Positions 19,901 to 26,226 of a stretch of DNA of 39,468 nt are shown here, in pieces. Position numbers and translations under genes: made by a program. This DNA comes from a virus. The first letter of the stretch is position 1; each line of letters starts with the position of its first letter. The stretch spans positions 1-39,468 of the IMG/VR virus record IMGVR_UViG_3300042445_002634; one strand, 5' to 3'. The notes below the pieces were generated by a model. It was not told the DNA's origin. It ran no database searches and saw nothing but the letters and a program-made list of their open reading frames with translations.

Positions 19901-22301
19901 CATATCCAAAAAGTTTGCTCCCGACAAAGGTGGTGCTGGGATATACTGCTCGGTCACCAAAGCTGTCTCCGTTGGTGTCATAAACATCAAATAATGGTGC
20001 TTGATTAACCCTGGTTTTCTGTTGCGCACTTTGCCAGGCCATTCCGTCAAACCAATAACTTAGACCTTTCTGAGTTGTACCATTGGTACTAACCACAGTT
20101 TGGTTCATTAAGGCCAGGCCGCCAGGCAATGGCACTAGGTCAATGATTGGGGTGCCAGTGTTGTTGGGATCAATAAACCTTACTTCATAAATGCGATTTC
20201 TAACTTGCTGGTCAGAGTCGGCAGCAAATATTGCCAAGGTACCTTCAACAAACGAATAGCCATCAATACCGTATCCACTTGTTCCATTGATGTTACTAAG
20301 TGCATCGGTTTCATTGAAGTCAATGATGTTTACTGGGCGCTTACCTTGTGTTCCAAAATTGTATAAACTTGTATCAGCTCGAAATTCAATAATAGGGCGT
20401 TTAGCTCGTTGGTTGTTATCAACCGTTGGAGTAATATTATTCAGTTCAGCACTGTAATTAATTACATCAATATGGAACCAACGATTACTACGGGCCCAAG
20501 CGTTTCTATCCATGCTGGCTCGATTAATTGTCAAATAATCAGGAATCAACGGAGCATTGGGGCTTGCATCGAGTGTCTTGATATACACTTCTGGGGTAAT
20601 TAATTCGGTTACTGGTATTAGTTTAATACCATTCCCAAGAGCCGCGCCTGGGACAGATGTGCCTGGCATCGGAGCACCTTCTGGACCCCCGGCTCCAATA
20701 TTGAGCAAGCTTTCGGCAACAGTGTCATAGATATACTGTTGAAATTCGCCAGTGTGGCTGCCGCCAGTCATTTTTTGGCCTTGATAAAGATGCGATAGCC
20801 CAAAATAGGCCTCACCATCAACAAACCCAACACGCAATTCTCGACCAGGCCCTGTTCCTACACCTTCAACATAGAATTCAATATTTTGAAATTGTGCTGG
20901 ATTAGTTAATCCACGAAATTTAACTTTAAGTCCATTTGTAAATTTTACACCGTTGGGGCTGATATAATTTTTTGCACCAATGATTTCATCAAAGTCAACT
21001 GGTTGTGTGACTTCGGCATCGACTAGACGAATCTCTCCAAAAATTTCTGGATTGGTGCTGTCTTGATAATACAATGTATCCAGTGTTGCAGTAAGCAAAG
21101 GCACTTGCTGGTAATAGCCAGACGCATTTTTATACCATTGTGTGCTACTGTTGGTCTGCCCGTATCTAATATCAAATCTTGACAGGTTTGGTACTTGCGT
21201 TACCGAGCTAAGTGTGATAAACGGTTGCCCATCATTGTCATACACATAACTTATACGCCATACACTGTATCTTTGCGTGATTACGTTTATATCTGTGGTC
21301 TGATCGAATAACACACTGTCAAATGTGCCAATAGCGCCCGGTTGTGCATCACTGGGCAACGGATCATATTGTGTGGTAATTTGCCAGCCACCTTCTTCGG
21401 CACCTTGAATAGTGTTAGTAAAAATCAAACTAAGCCCATCAAGCTGTGTGATTCCGTCAATTCCATCAGGAAATTGTTGTAAAAATGCAGACACATAGAT
21501 ATTGTTGATTTGATTAAATTCTAAATTGCAGACTAAATCAACTGGGCCAATTTGATTTAGGGTGTAATAAAAATCTTGCCCTGTTTTTAAAGGTACATAG
21601 AATTCTACAACCCCTTGATCTTCTCCGTTGTTGACTACGCCAAAAACATCACGACTGCTGATGTTTGGTGCATACGGCAATCGGCCTGCCACTCCGGGTG
21701 CAGCCTGTATCCAAAAATTGTGACCTGGTTGGTTAACTACAAAATTGTAATTTCCACCTCTTGCCAACGTAATAATTGGATTGGTGCCAGGTAAGCCACT
21801 AAATTCATAAGTTAGCGTATTACGAGTAACTGCAAAATCATCAGTGAGTGGTATTTCAGTTGTGCTAACGTCCACTGACAGTGGGCCGTTGGGTAACCAA
21901 TAGTATTGACTGTAGTTAGAAAATTTATCAAAGTCGCAGAACGGGTCCCACGAATAATATTGGCTCTGCCATAGACGATCTTGTCGACTAACATCGGCAT
22001 CTTGTAATTTTAAAACATCTATCATTCCTGGGTAGGTGATAGCATCGTCGGCGGTGTTGGTTCCATTTTTTAAAAACGTTACGCCTGGCTCTAATTGATA
22101 GTCAGATCTAGTTTTAGTAGGTTCAGTGATGTAGTTGTTGGCGAGGTTAACTCCTGGACCAACTTTGCGTCCAACATATCCCTGTGAACGTTTAAAATTT
22201 GGTTCTTGTGTTAACTGGTCTAAAGTGGCTGCAAGAAATTTTTTATTTGTAGTTGTTTGAAAAATTTCTGGAAGTAAATTTACTGTCTTATTTGATGCCA
22301 T
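7935..22301 (-). CDS. Giant 4788-aa baseplate/virion protein in the gene 7 position
   Basis: One uninterrupted reading frame. The ATG at 22301 follows the gp6 stop by two bases, with GGGAG inside the end of gp6. N-terminus: NLLPEIFQTTTNKKFLAATL, then a Tyr/Trp-rich domain to about residue 150. Throughout there are repeated beta modules of the form YVNG...YTV...ITL. CBM5/12-like segments (Y..G..V.Y....Y.A....W) lie at about 1836-1874, 2863-2907 and 3936-3980. Seven FG-GAP-like repeats fall between about 2240 and 3162. A GSGYT..P.V.V module lies near 3838-3912, and a fibre-type segment with NGERISYRT and GLRRGTAG near 4590-4660. T4 gene order places gene 7 (wedge, 1032 aa in T4) directly after gene 6. 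I saw no clear gp7 sequence match, so equivalence is by position only. Probably a baseplate wedge or peripheral arm protein carrying adhesive domains. No separate gp8-gp12 homologue is recognisable nearby. Confidence 0.8.
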   Translation of the reverse strand: MASNKTVNLLPEIFQTTTNKKFLAATLDQLTQEPNFKRSQGYVGRKVGPGVNLANNYITEPTKTRSDYQLEPGVTFLKNGTNTADDAITYPGMIDVLKLQDADVSRQDRLWQSQYYSWDPFCDFDKFSNYSQYYWLPNGPLSVDVSTTEIPLTDDFAVTRNTLTYEFSGLPGTNPIITLARGGNYNFVVNQPGHNFWIQAAPGVAGRLPYAPNISSRDVFGVVNNGEDQGVVEFYVPLKTGQDFYYTLNQIGPVDLVCNLEFNQINNIYVSAFLQQFPDGIDGITQLDGLSLIFTNTIQGAEEGGWQITTQYDPLPSDAQPGAIGTFDSVLFDQTTDINVITQRYSVWRISYVYDNDGQPFITLSSVTQVPNLSRFDIRYGQTNSSTQWYKNASGYYQQVPLLTATLDTLYYQDSTNPEIFGEIRLVDAEVTQPVDFDEIIGAKNYISPNGVKFTNGLKVKFRGLTNPAQFQNIEFYVEGVGTGPGRELRVGFVDGEAYFGLSHLYQGQKMTGGSHTGEFQQYIYDTVAESLLNIGAGGPEGAPMPGTSVPGAALGNGIKLIPVTELITPEVYIKTLDASPNAPLIPDYLTINRASMDRNAWARSNRWFHIDVINYSAELNNITPTVDNNQRAKRPIIEFRADTSLYNFGTQGKRPVNIIDFNETDALSNINGTSGYGIDGYSFVEGTLAIFAADSDQQVRNRIYEVRFIDPNNTGTPIIDLVPLPGGLALMNQTVVSTNGTTQKGLSYWFDGMAWQSAQQKTRVNQAPLFDVYDTNGDSFGDRAVYPSTTFVGSKLFGYAEGETAVQDDVLGLSLKYFSINNVGDIVFSNYFYNDTFIYVKNNVSTTTAISTGFARQYIDRVSFSSELGWQPAAATSRSRQIFRFVNDGSPLVLDVPVDQLTIFSPIQIFIDGIYLDPLRYTYTVSSTNTTITLSSLVALNSVIEIQALSNVASQIGFYQIPLNLENNAINGNSTEFTLGTIRTHYETIGQNLRNIVGPITGANNTRDLGELVPYGTQIIQNSAPLVLPGVFLRRQQFELFNSLEFNSQEYNKYKALLIDYASNGDFVNLTPTQVLDASIQEITLSRSSIFPFYWSDMLPAGETYTELTYTYSLISTNTFTTNQVYDFTQSNFKAILVYVNGNILTKGYEYTVPADSASIIITIPLVVGDVITIREYATTYGSYVPNTPTKMGLYPAYEPKIFYEETSSQPTLVIQGHDGSITVAFGDFRDNVLLEFETRIFNNLKINTTVPLLADDVTPGQFRTTDYTLEEINSILLPDFLSWIGSNKLDYTSQNYSQSNPFTYNYSQSSNRLDQQPLLGAWRGNYLYFYDTTTPNTTPWEMLGFTQQPSWWASRYGPAPYTSGNLVLWGDLERGYIADPVNPRVDPRYVRPGLLNVIPVGTEGELLSPLSAVVGNYDTTTFRRSWTFGDDGPVENTWRSSSAWPFAVMRLLALTRPAKFFGLFADRDRYVYDEGIGQYLWEGRYRLQASNLAPLYGNGVSRASYINWIIDYNQQLGVNGSNDLTTLLSNLDIRLCWRLASFSDKRYLKLYTERSTPTGSNAGLLLPDESYGLLLYKNPPVQQVSYSSVIVQVTDTGWAVQGYNGLENYFEILASRVNGKTQTLSAGGSTEQVPVEYTNTIVRVPYGFVFTNRSAVCDFLLSYGKLLTDRGFVFDRTENGYIMDWVQMAQEFLYWSNQGWAENSIINLNPGANSISITTPGLVAESLQPVKLSNVVLNQNRQGISPNNLVIDRLENTFTVNSLTSDTINFLNLRFTAYEHLIVLDNRSIFADLIYDPITGGRQSRILIAGWLSGDWNGTVNAPGFILNQAGINEWVPNQKYTKGEIVKFKDQYWSAATIIQPTATFDFSAWIKSDYSEIMQGLLPNAANDSNQLAQSYSVYDANLETEVDLFSYGLIGFRPREYMAALNLDDVSQVQLYQQFLGSKGTRPSLEIFTFADLGKETAQYNLYEYWAMLRSVYGANANNSFFEVLLNEAKLPSDPSLIQVIQPGTESAADQTVFVNDIWKSSYKITSPNILPTTTASPTDVGFPSAGYVNLNDVDITLFDLTNPSDANNSLDKIGVGTTLWVARVNAYDWEVYRASGVSSTIVQVEDNLDGASIVTFAEDHGLLAGEILIIKNFDAEINGFYRVKSVPTLNTLIIDYAFVGERTFVNGIGLGLTLQSSRVAQPSDIIGLPYANQLLPGIKVWVDNNGNDRWTVLEKIDPFYQAATIVPITQEIHSEFGYALAQGFENLSAMVGAPGYNPSELATDPGAIYTYVLTDQNVYEQNAIIELNATGAARYGSAVDIGNQQWGIVGASASDNYLGYATPIYVAPGSPVFEQRQLLLPPDQDFNVAEFGHAVTISKNERWMYITAPAHNKVYAYTRVDVQRQTVEYITDGVTTTYLWINDIVVDYALPEQLVLALDNNLLQYGIDYTVDSTSITLTDIPEAGKVLIISRRSIVQLDQQTYYNVEQDSTTGIGSNAQFTVNRVRGEYYVQLTSPGEDYQALDTLTINAATIGGGSSPANDLVITVQSIGVGGAIIESSPLGWTQSGSGVSNTYEFALNQYLYTATDIYSFTVKVDDQLYRPHLDYDFNSDSSIIDPHILVFNTVPPAGATILVDSNTYFSYVNTLTVPGLDIELRFGESVACTTTGNQIMIGSPNTRPKDEYGEVYVFDRNIERFIVIDDTQTNFYPVNSLEDPGFVAVTVNGEFLVNTAMNIGGTFTVDTSDLSNQFVTITAPLAVGDVVQIETNQFVQLQAITSANQTDAAEFGAKVDQCANDCSLYISSPGDSAILPEAGKVEVYRNQARLYGTIESTIANPALTAGDYIRIDNMFVAVPAAPNNTVSGLVNAINTTPYLTVTQYYIGDRVSYNGLCYIATSATLGNDPTNTVYWTQSEFIPNVGAVLTADLILEGDGTTTVFDVGTIYSAASSYTTKVYVNNVLQTYGVNYTYDNNTKQITFAAGSVPFNTAEILIVSGRMIVTVKNINSAQPVNKLSVLPGQGTVFFDLGVNVYAWQQEITSPDPQSYAHFGLGLFVSDDALTLMVGAPNGSTIAPTIFDNNTTIFDVKTTQFADPIIQSGAVYSYDVLSAVNPSVDNPPLLVFGQQFINSDVQTLDQFGAAIDYTTGVFLIGAPGSDIGDSSQADFGKVVQYYNDSHGPAWAPTRIQEPTVDIALLNTVFVYDLVTGTPNQYLDYFNPLQGRLLGAVRQNLNYIGAVDPAAYNAGAINNYGMRWGQPQVGQLWWDTSFARFIDPNQDDIVYASRRWGQLFPGSSVDVYQWISSTELPINYTGEGTVYSADSYVEVTMLNESGFLNTEYFFWVKGIRTIATNAGKTLSATTLSQYIESPRSSGISYIAPINANTVAIYNSLPYISAQDTVLHIQFDKQATTAAVHAEYQLIAQDRPESFLDPALYRKLLDSLTGADLFGRAVPDPLLSPSQRYGVDYRPRQSMVANRFLALQNYITRANSVLAEYPISETRKFTLLNSRESIPPALEIVDGNTVTNWNLQVANYEELSYQNLNAVAIGYKYLVTSDSTNNGLWTIYQTVTGRLPGSVFLELIRVQNYDTRNYWSYIDWYRPGYNPLTRILIKVPNRSALDTITVPNGSSVEVLANAQGKKEIYLRDNGNWVRVGLQDGTIELSNALWDYTLGRFGFDTEVFDAQYFDEAPVTETRKILEAINEELLIDELLIERNRLLVLMFNYILSEQRSTSWLTKTSLIDVDHVIRELVPYPIYRRDNQDFVLNYINEVKPYHVQIREFNLKYQGLDSYPGSIVDFDLPAYWDPLQQLFISPVLDNTGTLSTTSSVPSTSSTWQTFPWNQWYQNYLLSIQSVTVVNGGSGYTSPPVVTVTGDCVQQAVMVAQINSTGRVTSINVIDPGLGYSTTATITLSEGNGSGATAVAVMGNQQVRNILTTMRYDRYQYTSNVLEWQANVDYATGTLVRYDNRVWSAVATVNSASFDPEQWTLIAASALSGVDRTMGYYVPRVNEPGLDLALLISGVDYPGVQVAAPDFNRDTGYDVGNFDIDPFDNISYGPDGIPTYDPAILDAIYQSNFTDPYLGILPAPAYDGNPPTTGPANAVTVDGGAFVDTYESHAPEELVPGIVYDTLDMRVYTTPGADWRGLGHGSPEASVSYFYDSTNTTYSFANLLPFPMVVLAYNVTQGLVITPTSYDWANYQLEVGTGASNGDVITLEVFATGGGNQLCSKTYLGSDIIDSSVVIPFPADMIDSFAIYNGQTYIADTEYTLTAIDNSSSLLTFDSIYTSSDRITLTVLGYAPTGTTHSWSLPVTQTWIANGGLSVTLTNSLQGTNPINLIVTRNGVRARPSESARYIGDNAQTVYNLPSNGGYSQGIVANNDVSVYVNDTALILGTGFIVDAWDGSTLRTVTLTTAPAAGSVVLVAVRTAAQYWVNGNILEFQPAAGLIPQLGDIIDITTWNDTSEQGLLTQVFVGPNTQGEIISQGYDETVYDDATLNNTLGSFDFSTGIQIVTNIFDTGRNIDNPERLTVTLNGRFLFSGRGFTTSGTTVIVSGPAINASDVVVITSTTQNVVPEAVEFRIFQDMRGIQSTYRMTAATTTLLSQALLATDDVIHVVNASALAEPYLEQGLFGLITINGERISYRTRDTANNTLSGLRRGTAGTAAANHLADTAVYDIGIGNYLDQAYQNQYVESNYLGDGNTTTFVADFSLQDLTLFDSTDLTLAVQVFVGGTLQLTGYTDDVDDSSESVTVTFETAPDQGYQVTIRVRQGLGWYGPGSTTAYDGVGLQYTDTRAAQFLCDK
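10363..10494 (-). other. CBM5/12-like segment C in the giant protein
   Basis: Encodes about residues 3936-3980. Pattern: W, then YATGTLVRYDNRVWSA, then PEQW. The spacing of Tyr, Gly, Val, Tyr and Trp matches the short carbohydrate-binding modules of families 5 and 12 found in chitinases and phage fibres. Binding is inferred. Confidence 0.45.
13581..13714 (-). other. CBM5/12-like segment B in the giant protein
   Basis: Encodes about residues 2863-2907, inserted between propeller repeats 5 and 6. Pattern: YYIGDRVSYNGLCYIATSAT, then NDPTN and YW. This is the best of the three matches to the short CBM5/12 pattern. Confidence 0.5.
14633..14663 (-). other. Perfect 13-bp stem, 5-base loop hairpin inside the giant gene
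   Basis: Arms at 14633-14645 and 14651-14663 are exact reverse complements around a five-base loop. It lies within the coding sequence for about residues 2547-2557, in a linker between propeller repeats 3 and 4. There is no U-tract after it in the direction of transcription, so it is not a typical terminator. Confidence 0.6.
16680..16796 (-). other. CBM5/12-like segment A in the giant protein
   Basis: Encodes about residues 1836-1874. Pattern: EWVPNQKYTKGEIVKFKDQY, then W, then FSAW. The spacing of Trp, Tyr, Gly, Val, Tyr and Trp resembles short chitin-binding modules. Carbohydrate binding is inferred from the pattern. Confidence 0.45.
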
Positions 22302-22303
22302 TC

Positions 22304-25300
22304 TTAACTGCTCCCGCCGGTTTGTCCAATTGTACTACCTGGCGCACCCACTGTGGTCACTGGATAAAGCCCGGCCACACTGGTTTGACTACGTATATTA
22401 CTCTGTGTCAATGCGCTTATTACTTCAATGTCTGCCACAGTGGCAGCACTGACAAATATCTCGTTTGGTGCACTTCTAATCTCATACAGGTCGCCAAATG
22501 TTTTTAATGGGTTAAGTGGTACAATCACCACTGAGCTAATAATTGAACCCAATTGTTTGTGTAGATATGCACTCAGCTCTGAGAAGTAGAATGTATCGCC
22601 AAAGTCCCACTTGTCAATACTAAAGTAACTATTGATATTAGAAATAACTTGACTCTTGATTTCGCTGTCGCTGGCAGTTGTGTTAAGGGCTTTGACAACT
22701 TTAATAGTGGCCCGCAACTGTGTGGGTGCCTTGGCGCCAAATAATGGTTTGAACATTACTGAGTTTAGCACTAAATTATCACTGACCATTTTATAATTAT
22801 TGAGACTTGAATAGTCTTGCGACAATTCATTGATGGTAGGTGCACTAGGCTCTGGCACGGTGCCAGTGGTATCTTTAATGTAGTTTTGATAAGCAGTGTA
22901 ATATGCTTGTGGCACAAGATACATGTCAATGATATTTGAAGTTCCGGGATCAATGACATTGGTCAGTGAACTATTGTGTCGGTATTGGAATGACAATGAG
23001 TTGCGGCCCACTTGCGCAAGAAAATCTGTGCGAGGAATTATTGTTCTTTGAAAGATACCATTGACCAAAGTGACTTGCAATTGGTAGAACAATTTACTTT
23101 GGTATGCATAAAATATTTGTCCGTTGATGTACTCGCTTTTAACTAATTCAATTGCATCCAATGTTGTCAACGAACTATTGACTATTCCTGGTTCAACTGG
23201 CAAATATCTTTCAAGATCATCAAAGTCTGTGGTCAGCTGGAAGAACGTCAGCTTGGAAGAAGCGTTGACTTTTGGGGCCACCAGATCATCAAAAAAGTCT
23301 GGGTTGTCTGCAACACCATCAGCGTCACTGTCTCGGTAACTCACAACAACTTCATAGTCGTTTACAAATCCATCGCTTTCAATTGGCTGGCCAATTATAT
23401 CCATGGTAACGTCAGTGGGTAATGGCTCATTAGAATCTGGTCTTGAATTGGTTTTTAACACTCTTATAAAGTCCTTGATTACTAATCCAGTCTTGCTGTC
23501 ATAGACTTCACTGCTGGTGCTGAAGAAGAATCTTGTTTGTATAACACTGGCAAATTTATATTGCAATGATCTAGAACTAACCACATAGTTAGATCCATCA
23601 GTTAAAAACTGCACTAGCCAGGACGCATCTAAATTTTGTCCAGAAGTATCTTGTGCGTAGGTTCTGCTAAAAGGTGCCGGATGTCCAGCATATTCAGCAT
23701 TGAGATTTGTACTAGTTATAAGATACCAGCTAGCAGTTAAATTGTTGTAGCCAAGACCAAAATTTCGATAAAGCTCAATTTGTTGAATCATGCTTTGTTT
23801 AATTTCTAAAGGCAACACATTGATAAACTTTGGAATCACTAGTTGTGCCAAAGCGCCAGATGGCACAAAATTGTTCAATGCAACTGGCCCTATCCCATCT
23901 GGCAAGTTGCCAAGTCCCTGTGCAGTACCATCAAGCACCACTGCCTCAACTGTGGCCCATATTACCATTTTTTCATCAGCGCGAACTGGTATTCCGGTCT
24001 GCAGTCTATTATTTGCATCAAAGAATTTACCAGCAGGCGGTACAAATTTTACCAAGCTACCTTGTGTAATATATTGAGCATTATTATTAGTGTAAGCACC
24101 AATTGGCAACGGATTGCTGGCTGTGCCGCTGTAAAAATATCCTGTGGTTTGATTATTAATTGTTGTGGTTTGATTCCATCCAGCACTCAACACGGTCAAT
24201 GGAGGTCTTGGAAAGTTAGCATAGTAAAATTGCAACATACCTCGGCTGGATGCAAGTGGTTCCACTGAGTTGGTAATGGTATCAACAATCTCGTTACGAT
24301 TTACCCAATTAAAATTAAAAGTAGGCAAAACATTTTCTTCGTAAATTACTCCGTCACTGGAAAATATATTGGTACTAGAATATTTTCCAGTGGGATCTGT
24401 TAGGTCAATATACCTAGATGTACCGGTGCTAGCACGATCAACTGCTTTACTCTTGATAATTGAGTTGTATTTGGTGAATGGGAAGTTGTTGTAGTCTTCG
24501 CCATTGACCATACGATTTTGTGTGTAGTAACGTGCAGGAGCACGTTGCTTGATCTCTGTGATGTTTTCTCTAGACTGTGCGTTAGTCACCGGTTGTGTGA
24601 TACCACAAGTAAGAGTCAATGTTTCCAGTCTGCCCGAACGACTAATGTAGCTGATTGGCACTGAAATGTTTTGCATTTCTTCAGGATTAATGATGTACTG
24701 CAATCCGTTGCTGGATCTAACATAGGTACGGAAAGTGCCCACAGGAACACTGGAAAACACACCATCACCAAATGTCAGTGTAATCTGATCATTAGCTCGG
24801 CTGGTGATAGAATATAATGTACGTTGGTCTGGCGCAAGTTGTTCGACTGCACCGGCAAAAATATTTTCAACATAAATCCACTCGCTCGAAATACTACCAA
24901 CATCATCAAGTTTGTAAAGCCAATGATCTTCTTGGTTACAACCTTCAATGTTAATGTTTACTGTGCGGTTAGGAATTGCTTCAGACAAGTTGAAGTCTTG
25001 ATTTTGCAATACGCCTTGTTTGAACAAGAAAAAGAATCCAGTGTTTGCACTGCCAAATCCCTGTGCGTCATTGCGATACAATACGTTGAATGCACCATTG
25101 GGTTTTGGTGCTGGCTCGTAGACATATTCTTTCCCAATTGTGGTTGCACTCACAACTTCAAACGGCATGTTTACACCATCCACCACAGATGTGTAGGGAA
25201 TAATTGGCAAATAACCAGGGATAAGATTAATTGTGTACTCGCTGGTCTCAATGCCTAGTATATCCTGACGGTTACCTGGACGACCAAATTTTTGACTGTC

Positions 25301-25795
25301 AATAAATGCGGCATTCATGATTGATGTAAACTGCTCTAACCAACTTGAGTTAGTGGCGTCATTCCAATCAATTGTGATATTGGCTAGGTTAATACCATTA
25401 AAGTCTGTAATATTTTCAGTGGTGCTAGCCGAAACAACCTTCAAGTAACCCTGCGCTTCAGTGTTTCTTTTAGGTGTGTAGCTGACCAAGTTTGCCAAAC
25501 GCACCACGCTGTCACGGCGTTCGGCTGTGTCTAAAAAGTTCTCACGTGTGTTTAAGTCGTTTCTAAATGCCAGGGCTTGTCCCATAAAAGCCATGACGTC
25601 CAGCAGTGCAATAAATTCACTGCTTTCAATATAATCGTTAAAAGTTTCTGGGTAATAAAGTCGGAGATAATCAACAAAACTCTTTCGCAGGGTTTCAAAA
25701 TCATAACTTTGAAAGTCAGCTTCACGATAGGTTTGATAAAGCCTCTTCCAATCTTCTACACCAAATATTGCGGTTTGTCTTGTTGTTTTAGCCAT
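22304..25795 (-). CDS. gp6: Baseplate wedge protein gp6
   Basis: A 1163-aa protein. The N-terminal DFETLRKSFVDYLRLYYPET, then SSEFIALLDVMAFMGQALAF and RNDLNTRENFLDTAERRDSV, followed by RLANLVSYTPKR, are typical of T4 gp6 and its marine relatives. The C-terminal part (about 1020-1130) contains LRATIKVVKALNTTASDSEI, SYFSIDKWDFGDTFYFSEL and a valine-rich strand region. This resembles the C-terminal domain of baseplate J-like/gp6 proteins that dimerise around the hub. T4 gp6 is 660 aa, so this one carries roughly 500 extra residues, mostly in the middle. It acts in the inner baseplate ring with gp25 and gp53. A TATAAATA late promoter lies about 20 bases upstream and a weak GTGAG precedes the ATG. 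Confidence 0.93.
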   Translation of the reverse strand: MAKTTRQTAIFGVEDWKRLYQTYREADFQSYDFETLRKSFVDYLRLYYPETFNDYIESSEFIALLDVMAFMGQALAFRNDLNTRENFLDTAERRDSVVRLANLVSYTPKRNTEAQGYLKVVSASTTENITDFNGINLANITIDWNDATNSSWLEQFTSIMNAAFIDSQKFGRPGNRQDILGIETSEYTINLIPGYLPIIPYTSVVDGVNMPFEVVSATTIGKEYVYEPAPKPNGAFNVLYRNDAQGFGSANTGFFFLFKQGVLQNQDFNLSEAIPNRTVNINIEGCNQEDHWLYKLDDVGSISSEWIYVENIFAGAVEQLAPDQRTLYSITSRANDQITLTFGDGVFSSVPVGTFRTYVRSSNGLQYIINPEEMQNISVPISYISRSGRLETLTLTCGITQPVTNAQSRENITEIKQRAPARYYTQNRMVNGEDYNNFPFTKYNSIIKSKAVDRASTGTSRYIDLTDPTGKYSSTNIFSSDGVIYEENVLPTFNFNWVNRNEIVDTITNSVEPLASSRGMLQFYYANFPRPPLTVLSAGWNQTTTINNQTTGYFYSGTASNPLPIGAYTNNNAQYITQGSLVKFVPPAGKFFDANNRLQTGIPVRADEKMVIWATVEAVVLDGTAQGLGNLPDGIGPVALNNFVPSGALAQLVIPKFINVLPLEIKQSMIQQIELYRNFGLGYNNLTASWYLITSTNLNAEYAGHPAPFSRTYAQDTSGQNLDASWLVQFLTDGSNYVVSSRSLQYKFASVIQTRFFFSTSSEVYDSKTGLVIKDFIRVLKTNSRPDSNEPLPTDVTMDIIGQPIESDGFVNDYEVVVSYRDSDADGVADNPDFFDDLVAPKVNASSKLTFFQLTTDFDDLERYLPVEPGIVNSSLTTLDAIELVKSEYINGQIFYAYQSKLFYQLQVTLVNGIFQRTIIPRTDFLAQVGRNSLSFQYRHNSSLTNVIDPGTSNIIDMYLVPQAYYTAYQNYIKDTTGTVPEPSAPTINELSQDYSSLNNYKMVSDNLVLNSVMFKPLFGAKAPTQLRATIKVVKALNTTASDSEIKSQVISNINSYFSIDKWDFGDTFYFSELSAYLHKQLGSIISSVVIVPLNPLKTFGDLYEIRSAPNEIFVSAATVADIEVISALTQSNIRSQTSVAGLYPVTTVGAPGSTIGQTGGSS

Positions 25796-25814
25796 AGTTT
25801 CTCACTGTACATTG

Positions 25815-25822
25815 TATTTATA
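25815..25822 (-). promoter_or_regulatory. T4-type late promoter TATAAATA before gp6
   Basis: An exact TATAAATA on the minus strand, in the 48-base gap between gp25 and gp6 and about 20 bases before the gp6 ATG. This is the full consensus of T4 late promoters, read by polymerase carrying gp55, which is encoded in this window. It would boost expression of gp6 and the giant gene. Confidence 0.75.
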
Positions 25823-25843
25823 ACCCCAATTATCTACATAGTT

Positions 25844-26218
25844 TTAGATGAAGCTGGCACGGCGAGATTCTTGATCAAAGAAAATGGCCAGTCGCTCGGC
25901 TGTAGAACTTGGTACAATTTGAACCTGTAGCTCTATTAACATACCGTTTTGTTGTGGGTATACATTAGCGTCTGAAATATAAATTCTAGGATCTCCGCCA
26001 GCTACACGCTGAAGCTCTGCTAGTATTTTTGTCACTGTCTCTGGAGTTTGATTCTCAAATATGAAACTCCAGATAACAGTGCCGTACCCTGGACGGCCGA
26101 CTAGTTCACCTTGTTGGATATTGAGGGCGTTTGATAAATCACGTTTGACTAGAGCAAAGTCAGTCAACGTGAATTTTTTATTTTGATTAATAGTGTTGAA
26201 ACCAATAAATGCAGGCAT
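25844..26218 (-). CDS. gp25: Baseplate wedge protein gp25 (GPW/gp25 family)
   Basis: A 124-aa protein, close to T4 gp25 (132 aa). NKKFTLTDFALVKRDLSNAL, then NIQQGELVGRPGYGTVIW and SFIFENQTPETV, is the signature of the GPW/gp25 family. The RPGYG loop and the following Ile/Trp/Phe strand are diagnostic. The C-terminal half, RIYISDANVYPQQNGMLIEL, forms the second sheet. In contractile tails and related injection machines this protein sits in the wedge core with gp6 and gp53 and initiates sheath assembly. It starts eight bases after the gp5 stop. A GCATAAATA motif overlaps that stop but is too near the ATG to be a useful promoter. Nothing is abnormal in length or motifs. Confidence 0.94.
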   Translation of the reverse strand: MPAFIGFNTINQNKKFTLTDFALVKRDLSNALNIQQGELVGRPGYGTVIWSFIFENQTPETVTKILAELQRVAGGDPRIYISDANVYPQQNGMLIELQVQIVPSSTAERLAIFFDQESRRASFI

Positions 26219-26226
26219 AGTGATAT

